DNA of 64,000 bases from Draconibacterium mangrovi_A (GCF_037646455.1 NZ_JBBIXN010000001.1:1054001-1118000); one strand, 5' to 3'. Numbered from the stretch's first letter, positions 45,060-53,755 are shown. Notes: generated by a model not told the origin, from the sequence alone. Numbers and translations: made by a program.

Positions 45060-46346
45060 TTAGGCTAACACATTGTCGTATACTTCTTTTACTCTCATGG
45101 CCGAATTTACCCATCTGAACGCATCTACTTCGTGCTTCCCTTCTGTTTTAAAGTGAGTTGCCAGCGATGGATAATTAAGTATTCCAAAGATTGAATCGGC
45201 CATGGCAAAGGTATCCCAGAAGTCGATTTTAATGGCGTTCTCGAGCACTTCGGCCACTCCCGATTGATTGGAAATAATAACGGGCACATTCAATTGCATG
45301 GCTTCAAGAGGAACAATTCCAAAGGGTTCGGAAACCGAAGGCATAACGAATACATCGGTCATTTTGAACAATGCGCTGACATCGTTTCCTTTCAAAAAAC
45401 CGGTAAAATGAAATTTGTCTGCAATTCCCAGTTCGGCGGTACGGGTGATCATGGTATCGAGCAGATCGCCGCTCCCTGCCATCACGAAACGCACATTGTT
45501 CATTTTCCGAAGAACAAGGCTGGCAGCTTCAATAAAATATTCAGGACCTTTTTGCATGGTGATCCGCCCTAAGAAAGTAACCACTTTTTCGTCGATTCCT
45601 TTTTCCGGCAATGAAGTCGGTTCATCATTAACCGGCTCAACTGCATTATAAACAGTTTCAACTTTTTCCGGGTTAATGCCGTATTTATTGATCACGGTAT
45701 CTCGCGTCAGGTTGCTGACTGCTATCACTTTATCGGCCATTTCCATTCCTTCGCGTTCAATGGCATACACACGGGGATTTACACTGCCGCCACTCCGGTC
45801 GAAGTCGGTAGCATGAACATGCACAACAAGCGGCTTACCACTAGCCCTTTTGGCAGCCATTCCTGCCGGATAAGCCAGCCAGTCGTGGGCGTGTATAATA
45901 TCGAATTCGGCACTTGAAGCGATAATCTCGGCCACCAATCCGTAATTTTTAATCTCCTCTAACAACCCGCCGCCATACGTTCCGGTGAAATTGATGGTAG
46001 TTCCATCTTCTGTTTCAACAAAACGTGTATTTCGGCTGTATTTCTTGCTTTTGAGTTTCCAGAATTCTTCTTCGCTGACATAAGGAACAATTGTGGAATC
46101 GACCTCCAGATATTCCATCTTTTTTTCGGTTTCGCCAAGCTGGATTTCCTTCTTGCTGATCGGGACTGTATTTGCACCAATCAGGCGCATGGCCGACTGG
46201 TCCTCATCGCCAAAAGCTTTTGGCACAACAAAAGTTACCTCCACATCTTTAATCTCAGCGAGTCCTTTTGTAAGTCCGAAACAAGCGGTTCCAAGGCCTC
46301 CTGAAATATGTGGTGGAAATTCCCAACCAAACATGAGTATCTTCAT
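45060..46346 (-). CDS. Glycogen synthase-like glycosyltransferase
   Basis: GT-B glycosyltransferase of 428 residues that probably extends alpha-1,4-glucan chains from a nucleotide-glucose donor. The N-terminal 'MFGWEFPPHISGGLGTA' carries the GGLG phosphate/donor loop of starch/glycogen synthases. The C-terminal half has 'TFLGRITMQKGPEYFIEAA', 'FTGFLKGNDVSALFKMTDVF' and 'VSEPFGIVPLEAMQLNVPVI' with the E-x7-E pattern. It is shorter than E. coli GlgA (477) and nearer the GT4/GT3-like group used by Bacteroidota. It is flanked by the debranching enzyme (33 bp upstream) and the GH57 gene (17 bp downstream), a recurring trio in the phylum. Confidence 0.9.
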   Translation of the reverse strand: MKILMFGWEFPPHISGGLGTACFGLTKGLAEIKDVEVTFVVPKAFGDEDQSAMRLIGANTVPISKKEIQLGETEKKMEYLEVDSTIVPYVSEEEFWKLKSKKYSRNTRFVETEDGTTINFTGTYGGGLLEEIKNYGLVAEIIASSAEFDIIHAHDWLAYPAGMAAKRASGKPLVVHVHATDFDRSGGSVNPRVYAIEREGMEMADKVIAVSNLTRDTVINKYGINPEKVETVYNAVEPVNDEPTSLPEKGIDEKVVTFLGRITMQKGPEYFIEAASLVLRKMNNVRFVMAGSGDLLDTMITRTAELGIADKFHFTGFLKGNDVSALFKMTDVFVMPSVSEPFGIVPLEAMQLNVPVIISNQSGVAEVLENAIKIDFWDTFAMADSIFGILNYPSLATHFKTEGKHEVDAFRWVNSAMRVKEVYDNVLA

Positions 46347-46379
46347 TACTACTGATTTTTAAGATTCAGTTCTAACTTA

Positions 46380-48326
46380 TTATTCCCTGTATTTGTGGAT
46401 CAATCGTAAGGCGTAATTTACTCCGGCCACGTTCCATGCCTGCGAGAGGGCACCTTTTCCTGCGTGCGGCGGATTTCCGTCGTACATTTCGGAAACCGTA
46501 CCCACGCAGTTCTCTGTCATCTCCTGCTCAAAGCTCTCGACAATCTGCTTAACAAATGGTAACCCTCCCCGTTTGTGAATTTTCAGGTAGGCTTCAACAA
46601 AGAACTGCAACAACCAGGGATAAACAGCTCCCATATGGACGGCAAGTTCACGTTCCTGATGGTTCCCGGTAACGTTGCCGTTATAGCGCAAATGATCGGG
46701 CGACAAAGTCCGTAATCCTCGGTTGGTAAGCAGCTTACGTTTGGCAACGCTAAGCACCTGTTTTTGCTGCTCTTTTGACAGCGGGGTGTAATCGAATGCC
46801 ACTGCAATGACCATATTTGGCCGAACGGCCCAATCGGCCTGTCCCTGGTAAACATAGTCAGCTAAAGATTCGTGGCCATCGTTCCAAAAGGTTTTCAGAA
46901 ACGAGCGGGCTACTTTCTCCACCATGTCTTTCCATTGATCGATAAATTCCATATCGCCTGCCATATCTGCCAGGTCGAGCGCAAAACAAATGGCATTAAA
47001 CCACAGGGCATTTACTTCAACCGCCATCCCAGGTCGCGGCACCACCGGATTTCCGTTCACACTCGAATCCATCCAGGTCAATGCAACATTATCTTTGTAA
47101 GCTTCAACCAGGCCGTCGTCGTTTGTCCCGATGTAATCCAGCTTTGAATCACGATAAGCTTCTAAAATGCGCTTAATTGCAGGACCATATGTTTTCCAGG
47201 TCGATTTTGGATTTCCGTTCTTCTTGTAACAGTTCTGAACCACCCAAACAAACCAAAGCGAAGTATCGGCTGCATGGTAAGTCAGTTTTTCGGCATTGAT
47301 ATTATCCGGGAAAAATCCATCGTTAAAATATTTCAGGTACGAATCGAGGATGGTCGCACACAGCTTTTGTTCACGGAGTGCGAGACAGAGTCCGGGAAGC
47401 GAAATAAATGTTTGCCGTGTAATGCTGCCGTACCAGGGAAATCCGGCAATGATCTCTGCCGTTTTCTTTTTATGCATTACGAATTGTCTGGCCGCATGTT
47501 CGAGCGAACTGTTAAAGGTCTCCCGCTGCCCTCGTTTTTTAAATTCACGTGTAAACCGTTGCTTCAGGGAAACCGATTTTACCTGTTTTAAGCCGGTTCC
47601 AAAAATTATCGACTCACCTTGTTTTAAAGGAAATTCAAAATAACCCGGCACAAAAAGATCTTCGAGGTATTCGTAGCCACGGTTCAATTCTTTCAGGTAC
47701 TCAACATTGTAATACCAGTCGGGCGCCGGAACAAAATCCGATGCTTTACTTGTTTGCATAAAAAGGTCGGGGTAGCCGTCGTACAATTTTACCGATATTC
47801 CGTTGTCGGCATTTTTGTAATGCGTATTTACAAACATGTTTGCTTTGCTGAGCTCGTGAATGTTTCGAAAAGCCAGAAAAGGTTTTAAGCGGAGGGTTGT
47901 TGGTGCTTTGGCTTTCTCAAGGGTATATTTTATCAGTACCTGTTCTTCTTTCTCAACGAGCAAACGCTCTTTCGTAAGCACCACACCTCCTACCCTGTAG
48001 GTTATTTTTGGTACGTTTCCAAACCTCACATTCTGGATGTATTTGTGTCCTTTGGGTTCGTAAGATCCTCCCTGATAACGGCGGATCCCCAGGTTAAATT
48101 CAGCTTCGTTCTGTATTATTGTCTCGTCGAGCGATGACAGTAAAACATGCTTTTCACCTCCAAAATTTTCAATCGGGCTAACCAGTAATCCATGGTACTT
48201 TCGTGTGTTACATCCGTTGAGTGTTGTACAAAGATATGATCCGGCTTTGTTGGTACGAAGTATTTCCTTGTAAAGCGAATATTCTAAATTGATTAACTGC
48301 TCCTGATCAAAACTGAGGTAATGCAT
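46380..48326 (-). CDS. Glycogen debranching enzyme (amylo-alpha-1,6-glucosidase, GH133 type)
   Basis: Removes alpha-1,6 branch stubs from glycogen. 648 residues. N-terminal glycogen-debranching domain (about 15-225; 'NGCNTRKYHGLLVSP', 'LSSLDETI'). The catalytic (alpha/alpha)6 barrel (about 275-645) has 'GFPWYGSITRQTFISLPGL', 'YHAADTSLWFVWVVQ', 'VNALWFNAICFALDLA' and 'GTVSEMYDGNPPHAGKGALSQAWNVAG' (quoted in parts), with the GH133 acid residues in these blocks. It lacks the 4-alpha-glucanotransferase domain of the eukaryotic bifunctional enzyme. Second to last of the synthesis-side genes, 85 bp after the GSCFA gene. Confidence 0.95.
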   Translation of the reverse strand: MHYLSFDQEQLINLEYSLYKEILRTNKAGSYLCTTLNGCNTRKYHGLLVSPIENFGGEKHVLLSSLDETIIQNEAEFNLGIRRYQGGSYEPKGHKYIQNVRFGNVPKITYRVGGVVLTKERLLVEKEEQVLIKYTLEKAKAPTTLRLKPFLAFRNIHELSKANMFVNTHYKNADNGISVKLYDGYPDLFMQTSKASDFVPAPDWYYNVEYLKELNRGYEYLEDLFVPGYFEFPLKQGESIIFGTGLKQVKSVSLKQRFTREFKKRGQRETFNSSLEHAARQFVMHKKKTAEIIAGFPWYGSITRQTFISLPGLCLALREQKLCATILDSYLKYFNDGFFPDNINAEKLTYHAADTSLWFVWVVQNCYKKNGNPKSTWKTYGPAIKRILEAYRDSKLDYIGTNDDGLVEAYKDNVALTWMDSSVNGNPVVPRPGMAVEVNALWFNAICFALDLADMAGDMEFIDQWKDMVEKVARSFLKTFWNDGHESLADYVYQGQADWAVRPNMVIAVAFDYTPLSKEQQKQVLSVAKRKLLTNRGLRTLSPDHLRYNGNVTGNHQERELAVHMGAVYPWLLQFFVEAYLKIHKRGGLPFVKQIVESFEQEMTENCVGTVSEMYDGNPPHAGKGALSQAWNVAGVNYALRLIHKYRE

Positions 48327-48411
48327 AATCCTAAAATTTTGTGTGAGATTTATTGATTAAGAAAGTTAGAAGTAAGGACAAACCCTCGCCCACAAAATTA
48401 TATGATTTTAA

Positions 48412-49434
48412 TCACTTTTTAGAGTGAACACCTCCCGTTTTCTCCAAATTACGGGTAAAATGTTCTTTTTCTAACTTTAAGTTAAGATAGGGAAATTCGA
48501 TTTCAAGTTCAAGGATATCATTATAAATTTTCTTAATAAACTTCCTGAATTCGGGAGTTGATTTATTGATGGGACGATGCGCCGCTGCGGATCGTATTTT
48601 CTGTACTTTTTGAGCCAGTTTACGACTTTCTTCATCAATCAGTGCTTCTTCAAAAAGCTGCCAGATATGATTGACGGCTACTTCGCTAATATGCAACATG
48701 TCAGCCGCATAGAAGCGATAATCGCGCAGTTCATCCATAACTATTTCGTAGGACGGAAAATAAGCACAACGCTCAGGAAAGCGTTTCTGCAGTTCATCGA
48801 TTGCCAGGTGTAAAATGGCTTTGCTTCTTTGGTTCTCAACGGCGCCATCTTTCCAGTGCCGGATTGGACTGACAGTAAATATTATTTTCAAGCTTTCGTT
48901 CATCTTCCAAACAGCGGGAAGCAGTGCGCTGTAAGTTTCCACAATCTCATCAACCGATAAGCGCTCGCGGTTAAATTCAGTTGCCGGTATTTTATGGCAA
49001 TTGGAAACGATCTCCTTTGTTTTCTTGTACCTGTAAATCCATGCCGTACCAAACGTGATGAATAAAAAATCAGCAGTATTCAAAAATTCTGAAGAATATT
49101 GAATTCGTGTATTTATTTTTTCCAGCACCTGGTCTTTATCCGTTCCCGAAAAGCGACCATGGTGCGAGAAACTGTGCCACAAACCGTTGTACCCGGCAAG
49201 ATCGTCGGGGCCAAATTTTCTGACAGACAACAGTGATTTCAGTCCTTCGGCTACCGATGTCGGGTTATACAAAATTCCAAAAGGATTAATGTCGACCGGG
49301 TATTTAAGGTCTTCCATTTTTTGCCCCACGTTTTCGGTGAAACACGAGCCCATAAAAATGTTCTTTTTCTGATAGCCCGTTTCCCACGGTATTTTAGGAA
49401 TTTTTACCGGGGTATGGAATTTTGAGTCGACCAT
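48412..49434 (-). CDS. GSCFA-domain protein within the glycogen operon
   Basis: 340 residues with the GSCFA family signature at the N-terminus ('KNIFMGSCFTENVG', Ser and Cys at about 30-31), 'INPFGILYNP' and 'SHHGRFSG'. Later blocks 'FLFITFGTAWIY' and 'TVSPIRHWKDGAVENQRSKA' resemble block III and the catalytic-His block of SGNH/GDSL hydrolases, to whose clan this family is related as I recall. No signal peptide, so it acts in the cytoplasm. Its ATG follows the glgB TAA with no base between, so translation is coupled. An esterase or acyltransferase acting on glycogen or a glycogen-derived sugar is a reasonable guess; no such activity is established. Confidence 0.88.
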   Translation of the reverse strand: MVDSKFHTPVKIPKIPWETGYQKKNIFMGSCFTENVGQKMEDLKYPVDINPFGILYNPTSVAEGLKSLLSVRKFGPDDLAGYNGLWHSFSHHGRFSGTDKDQVLEKINTRIQYSSEFLNTADFLFITFGTAWIYRYKKTKEIVSNCHKIPATEFNRERLSVDEIVETYSALLPAVWKMNESLKIIFTVSPIRHWKDGAVENQRSKAILHLAIDELQKRFPERCAYFPSYEIVMDELRDYRFYAADMLHISEVAVNHIWQLFEEALIDEESRKLAQKVQKIRSAAAHRPINKSTPEFRKFIKKIYNDILELEIEFPYLNLKLEKEHFTRNLEKTGGVHSKK

Positions 49435-51453
49435 TTATTTCACCTTTGCAATATCGATTTTTTTAAATACCAAACCTGTTCGTGCCGGCAGATAAAGTTT
49501 CAGGTAATGCTGACTGTTTATTCCCGCACTCGGCATGGTATAATAACTGATTTGCTCATCCACCCGATCATAGCCACCAAACCGGCCTGAATCGGAACTC
49601 AGCACTACTTTGTATTTTCCTGCACCCAAGGGGATACCATAATCGGCAAACGATTTATCAGGATTAAAGTTGAACACAAAAAGGAAAAGTCCGCGGTGGT
49701 AGGCCAGAACCTGGTCAGGTTTGTTATCCAATACCAGATCAACCGAAGGCACAGTGATAATGCGATGTTCGTTGAGCAACTGAATCATTTCCTTATCGAA
49801 ATCGTAGAGCCAGTGAAATTTCAATTCAGGGTCGTCGGCGATGCTCCATATCCGGCGGGCATGTTTGAACGACCAGTTATTTCCTTCGCGCGGAAAATCA
49901 ATCCATTCGGGATGACCAAATTCATTGCCCATAAAATTCAGATAAGCACCGCCTGCTGAGCTTGCGGTAGCCAAACGTATCATTTTGTGTAGCGCAATTC
50001 CACGGTCAACGGTCAGGTTGGGCTGGTCTTTTCGCATGCTGAAATACATCTCCTTATCGATCAATCGAAAAATGATGGTTTTATCGCCCACCAAAGCCTG
50101 GTCGTGCGACTCGGCATAACTCACCACCTTTTCTTCCATTCGTTTCGAAGTAAGCTGGTAGAAAATCTCACCAACATCCCAATGTTCGTCCGACTTTTCT
50201 TTAATCACTTTGATCCAAAAATCGGGCATTCCCATGGCCATCCGGTAGTCAAATCCAAGACCACCATCTTCTACAGGAGAAGCCAGACCGGGCATTCCGC
50301 TCATATCTTCGGCAATTGATATCGATTTCGGATTAACCTGCTTCATCAGCTTATTCGCCAGTTTAAAATAGGTGGTTGCCTGGTGATCAACATTGGCGTT
50401 AAAATAATCGTCGTAATTTGTAAAGGCGATTTCCAGGCCATGATTGAAATACAACATACTGGTTACCCCGTCAAACCTAAATCCATCGAATTGATATTCT
50501 TCCATCCAGAATTTGATGTTCGACAGCAAAAAATGCAATACTTCATTTTTATCGTAGTTAAAACAGTATGAATCCCAGGCCGGATGTTCCCCTTTGGGTC
50601 CATCGTGGAAAAACTGAAAACGTGTGCCATCGTATTTTCCCAGACCTTCGACTTCGTTTTTTACAGCATGCGAGTGCACCAGGTCAATAATAACGGCTAT
50701 TCCCATGCCATGCGCCTCATCGATGAGTTGGCGAAGTTCGTCGGGCGTTCCAAAACGCGAAGAGGCTGCAAAGAAACTCGACACATGGTAACCAAAGCTA
50801 CCATAGTAAGGATGTTCCGGGATGGCCATCAGTTGAATGGTGTTGTAACCATTTCCCTTTATTCGTGGCAGCATGTGTTCACGAAATTCATTGTAGGTGT
50901 GCACGCGCGGTTCTTCACCTGCCATTCCCACATGGGCTTCATAAATCAAGGGAGGCTCATCAGCACGTTCAAAATTTGGATATTTCCAGGAATAGGGCTC
51001 CTCGGGTGCCCAAACCTGCGCATTGAACATCTTGGTTTCTTCGTCTTGAACTACCCGTTTCGCCCATGCCGGAATACGTTTGCCGGAATTCACCGCCCAA
51101 TACACTTGCAAAGCATACAAGTCTTCATGCTGCAATGCATCTTCAGGTAAAATAAGTTCCCAAACGCCATTTCCAATATGAGTGAAGGCATATTGCGATT
51201 GTTCCTCCCAGTTGTTAAACGAGCCAACCAAATAGATGTGTGTAGCATTGGGAGCCCATTCGCGCATCGCCCAACCGTTGGGTGTTTTATGCAGTCCAAA
51301 GTACAAGTAACCCGATGCAAAGTCGTTAAGAGATGCACCTCCTGTGAGTTCTTTTTCTTTGCGTTCGGCTACTATCATTCTGTCGGAAATGACCCCCGAA
51401 TAGGATTCCAGCCACGGATCGTCCTGTACAAGTTTAGGCAGATATTTTTTCAT
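49435..51453 (-). CDS. glgB: 1,4-alpha-glucan branching enzyme
   Basis: Introduces alpha-1,6 branches into glycogen (GH13). About 672 residues from the ATG at 51453 ('MKKYLPKLVQDDPWL'); an in-frame ATG at 51477 adds eight. N-terminal CBM48 (about 55-150, 'WAPNATHIYLVGSFNNW'), then the TIM barrel with 'DLVHSHAVKN', the nucleophile Asp in 'GFRFDGVTSMLY', the acid/base Glu in 'SIAEDMSGMPG' and the third acid in 'YAESHDQALVG', then a C-terminal beta domain. The 'HSHA' and eukaryote-like spacing place it in the shorter GlgB subgroup close to eukaryotic branching enzymes. First gene of the glycogen operon, preceded by a long structured upstream region. Confidence 0.95.
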   Translation of the reverse strand: MKKYLPKLVQDDPWLESYSGVISDRMIVAERKEKELTGGASLNDFASGYLYFGLHKTPNGWAMREWAPNATHIYLVGSFNNWEEQSQYAFTHIGNGVWELILPEDALQHEDLYALQVYWAVNSGKRIPAWAKRVVQDEETKMFNAQVWAPEEPYSWKYPNFERADEPPLIYEAHVGMAGEEPRVHTYNEFREHMLPRIKGNGYNTIQLMAIPEHPYYGSFGYHVSSFFAASSRFGTPDELRQLIDEAHGMGIAVIIDLVHSHAVKNEVEGLGKYDGTRFQFFHDGPKGEHPAWDSYCFNYDKNEVLHFLLSNIKFWMEEYQFDGFRFDGVTSMLYFNHGLEIAFTNYDDYFNANVDHQATTYFKLANKLMKQVNPKSISIAEDMSGMPGLASPVEDGGLGFDYRMAMGMPDFWIKVIKEKSDEHWDVGEIFYQLTSKRMEEKVVSYAESHDQALVGDKTIIFRLIDKEMYFSMRKDQPNLTVDRGIALHKMIRLATASSAGGAYLNFMGNEFGHPEWIDFPREGNNWSFKHARRIWSIADDPELKFHWLYDFDKEMIQLLNEHRIITVPSVDLVLDNKPDQVLAYHRGLFLFVFNFNPDKSFADYGIPLGAGKYKVVLSSDSGRFGGYDRVDEQISYYTMPSAGINSQHYLKLYLPARTGLVFKKIDIAKVK

Positions 51454-51607
51454 GTTATTGTGTCTTTCGTTAAACAATTTTTAATGCTGCATAATGCAAG
51501 CAAAATTGTCCTCCTCGTTTTTCATAAAGATATGTAAACAAGGTAAACAGTTAATGAAATTTACAATAATTTTCAAGGTATTCATAAAGGAATCGGAATA
51601 ACCCGAT

Positions 51608-51636
51608 AAAAAACAAGGCGTAAGAATGCAGCCTTG
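51608..51636 (-). terminator. Terminator-like hairpin in the glgB upstream region
   Basis: CAAGGC/GCCTTG stem (51614-51619, 51631-51636) with an 11-nt loop, followed on the minus strand by six T (51613-51608). No protein gene precedes it on that strand. It is either the end of a short minus-strand RNA or a conditional terminator in the glgB leader, 155 bp before the ATG. Confidence 0.55.
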
Positions 51637-51713
51637 ATTCCTTTAACCCGAAACATTACACAAAATGTGCTTAGATGCTTACTACCCCTCCTGCAAAAAA
51701 TATTCTTTTGTAA

Positions 51714-51737
51714 TAAATTTGTAGCCTTGCAAAACTA
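51714..51737. promoter_or_regulatory. Overlapping divergent -7 elements
   Basis: Two exact TAnnTTTG matches 8 bp apart. TAAATTTG on the plus strand (51714-51721) would start transcription near 51728 toward the hairpin units and the PLP-enzyme gene. TAGTTTTG on the minus strand (51730-51737) would start near 51723 toward glgB. Neither has a strong -33 partner. A tiny plus-strand frame of 16 codons (51749-51799) ends 5 bp before the first hairpin. Confidence 0.4.
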
Positions 51738-51800
51738 TGAACAGTTGAATGCTTAAAAGGGAGTTGCGAATCGCATGGTTAATCTTAGCGGGGTTTTAGC

Positions 51801-51869
51801 AAAAAGCCATGGCGCGGGGGCACCATGGCTAAGTTTACTATAAATGGTTTTAATTATTAATTTAAAACC
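51801..51869. repeat. Hairpin unit, copy 1 (candidate structured RNA)
   Basis: Stem AGCCATGGCGC / GCACCATGGCT (51805-51815, 51820-51830; one C-A mismatch) around GGGG, preceded by AAAAA. After 15 bp comes a second perfect 8-bp stem, GGTTTTAA / TTAAAACC (51846-51869). Copy 2 has the same order. Read on the minus strand, the AT-rich block comes first, then the hairpin with a C-rich loop and TTTTT, which is the shape of a small RNA with an intrinsic terminator. Confidence 0.6.
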
Positions 51870-51922
51870 GTACTATAAGTTACAATAATCGAACCAGCAT
51901 TACATGAGATCATCGTTTTTAG

Positions 51923-51950
51923 TTGTGATTTTTGTTACAAAATAGTTTCG
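51923..51950 (+). promoter_or_regulatory. Possible promoter of the Cys/Met PLP-enzyme gene
   Basis: TTG at 51923-51925, 17 bp, then TAGTTTCG (51943-51950), a 7 of 8 match to TAnnTTTG. A start near 51957 would put hairpin copy 2 inside a leader of about 210 nt. Confidence 0.35.
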
Positions 51951-52010
51951 TCCTACCTATTTATTATTAAATCAACATACAATGTCAAAAGACGCAGAAA
52001 ATTTGTGCAC

Positions 52011-52082
52011 AAAAAAACCATGGCGGGGGGCGCCATGGTTGAATAATAATCCTTAAACGCTGTTTAATTATTAATCTAAAAC
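52011..52082. repeat. Hairpin unit, copy 2 (candidate structured RNA)
   Basis: Perfect 10-bp stem AACCATGGCG / CGCCATGGTT (52016-52025, 52031-52040) around GGGGG, preceded by seven A. After 21 bp comes the block GTTTAATTATTAATCTAAAAC (52062-52082; one base over the quoted core TTTAATTATTAAT shared with copy 1). The arms differ from copy 1 by paired changes (AGCC..GGCT against AACC..GGTT), so the stem is conserved while its sequence changes. Confidence 0.6.
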
Positions 52083-52169
52083 TGCAGGTTGTTTTACAAA
52101 TACTATACCAACTTTCGAAATTCTTTTAAAACTTTTTATGTTTCACAATTGTTTTTTCTAAAAACTTTA

Positions 52170-53405
52170 ATGATGCCAAAAACCGGTTTTACAACAAAAG
52201 CATTAAATGTACCCTACGCTAAAGAAGATCCGCACAAAGCATTGCAGATGCCAGTTTACGAAGCAGTAGCTTACGAGTTTGATTCTGCAGAACAAATCGA
52301 AGCAAATTTTAAGGGAGAATACATTGCACACGTTTACTCCCGTTCGTCGAGTCCTACAGTTGAATATTTCGAGCTTAAATTAAAGGCATTAACCGAAAGC
52401 CAGGGAGTGGTGGCGGTTAGTTCAGGAATGGCCGCTATTTCGAATACGATTATGGCGATTACGCGAGCCGGGGAAAATATCATTTCGGGCAATCGGCTTT
52501 TTGGGCACACGCTGGCCCTCTTCAAACAAACGCTGGCTGAGTTTGGTCTGGAAACCCGTTTTTCAGATTTAAAAAATGCAGAAGAAATTGAAGCCTTGAT
52601 CGATGAAAAAACACGTGCTATTTATTTCGAGACGGTAACTAATCCACAGCTCGAAATTCCGGATATTGAAATGCTTTCCGAAATTGCCCGCAAGCACAAT
52701 TTGCTGCTTATTGCCGACAGCACCATCACACCGCCCAATGTTTTTATGGCCGGCAGCTTTGGTGTAAACATCGAGGTAATTTCAACCACCAAATACATTT
52801 CGGGTGGCGCTACTTCGTTTGGTGGCGCCATCGTTGATCACGGGAATTTCGACTGGAACCTCAATCCGAATGTTTCAACTTACATTCAAAAGTTTGGCAA
52901 AAACGCATTGATCGCCAAAATTAAAAAGAACATTTACCGGAACACCGGAGGAAGTATGGCTCCGCAAACTGCACGCTTCCAGATACAAGGCCTCGATATC
53001 CTTGAAATCCGAGTTGAACGCTGTTACCAAAACTGCATGAAACTCGGTAAATTTCTTAGCGGTCATGCCAAAGTAAAGCGGGTAGATTATCCCGGCCTGG
53101 AAAACGATCGCGGTTACGAGCGGGCAAAGAAATATTTTGAAGGCGTTCCCGGAACCATTATGAGTTTTGATCTCGAATCAAAAGCAGCCTGTTACCGTTT
53201 TATGAACAAACTGAAAATAATCAGACGAGCTACCAACCTTAACGACAACAAATCATTGATCATCCATCCGGAATCGACGATATATGCTGAATTTACAGCG
53301 CAGGAAAGAAATGTGGCCGATATCCGCGACACCATGATGCGTTTATCGGTGGGTATTGAAAATCCTGATGATTTGATTTCGGACATTGAGCAGGCGCTGG
53401 AGTAA
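52170..53405 (+). CDS. Cys/Met-metabolism PLP-dependent enzyme (sulfhydrylase or methionine gamma-lyase type)
   Basis: PLP enzyme of the cystathionine gamma-synthase family, 411 residues from the ATG at 52170 (a second ATG follows immediately). The frame extends 27 codons upstream without family similarity. PLP contacts are recognisable: 'YSRSSSPTVEYFE' (Tyr57, Arg59), 'SSGMAAI' (84-90), Asp183 in 'IADSTITPP' and the Schiff-base Lys208 in 'STTKYISGGATSFGG'. The usual 'DNTFATP' reads 'DSTITPP' here. Candidate reactions are O-acetylhomoserine sulfhydrylation or methionine gamma-elimination; the sequence alone does not decide. The long, structured upstream region suggests RNA-level control. Confidence 0.9.
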   Translation: MMPKTGFTTKALNVPYAKEDPHKALQMPVYEAVAYEFDSAEQIEANFKGEYIAHVYSRSSSPTVEYFELKLKALTESQGVVAVSSGMAAISNTIMAITRAGENIISGNRLFGHTLALFKQTLAEFGLETRFSDLKNAEEIEALIDEKTRAIYFETVTNPQLEIPDIEMLSEIARKHNLLLIADSTITPPNVFMAGSFGVNIEVISTTKYISGGATSFGGAIVDHGNFDWNLNPNVSTYIQKFGKNALIAKIKKNIYRNTGGSMAPQTARFQIQGLDILEIRVERCYQNCMKLGKFLSGHAKVKRVDYPGLENDRGYERAKKYFEGVPGTIMSFDLESKAACYRFMNKLKIIRRATNLNDNKSLIIHPESTIYAEFTAQERNVADIRDTMMRLSVGIENPDDLISDIEQALE

Positions 53406-53592
53406 CACCTGATTTTATTCAACGGGTGATTTAGATTGTTGATTCCCTGTCAATCTAAATAAGTGCGTTCGACGAAAGATATCAATTACAGCAAAGAGTA
53501 TTTTACACCGTCTTTTAAGGTGGTGATAGCGGATATGACTGATCATACTTATTCCTTATGATTTTGCACTGTTGTCCTTTAAAAATTTTATG

Positions 53593-53755
53593 AAAAGATT
53601 CTTTCGCTTCATTGCTTTACGCTCAGAATGACAGAGAGTTCTGATTCTAAGAGATGTTGGTGAGGATGTTTTGGTGGCAAAGTTACCAAAACATCCTCAC
53701 CAACATCTAACTCTATAAATACCTTGTCATTCCGAGCAAAGCGAGGAATCTGTTT
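53593..53755. mobile_element. MITE-like palindromic element with nested inverted repeats
   Basis: The outer arms are imperfect inverted repeats: GCTTTACGCTCAGAATGACA (53614-53633) against TGTCATTCCGAGCAAAGC (53725-53742), extended by AAAAGATTCTTTC and GAGGAATCTGTTT. Inside is a perfect 24-bp inverted repeat (53652-53675 and 53685-53708) with a 9-nt loop. The TGTCATTCCGAGC..GCGAGGAATCTG text is one I know from dispersed repeats in many bacterial genomes. No gene is inside. It fills most of the 449-bp gap between the convergent PLP-enzyme and T9SS-cargo genes; the rest of the gap shows nothing else. Confidence 0.7.

Noticed and set aside
50584..51150. 188-codon open frame on the plus strand
   Set aside because: Antisense to glgB; no domain or start context.
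51960..52169. A known SAM-type riboswitch upstream of the Cys/Met enzyme gene
   Set aside because: I looked for the SAM-II pseudoknot core and other SAM-binding signatures and could not find them; the hairpins have G-rich loops instead.
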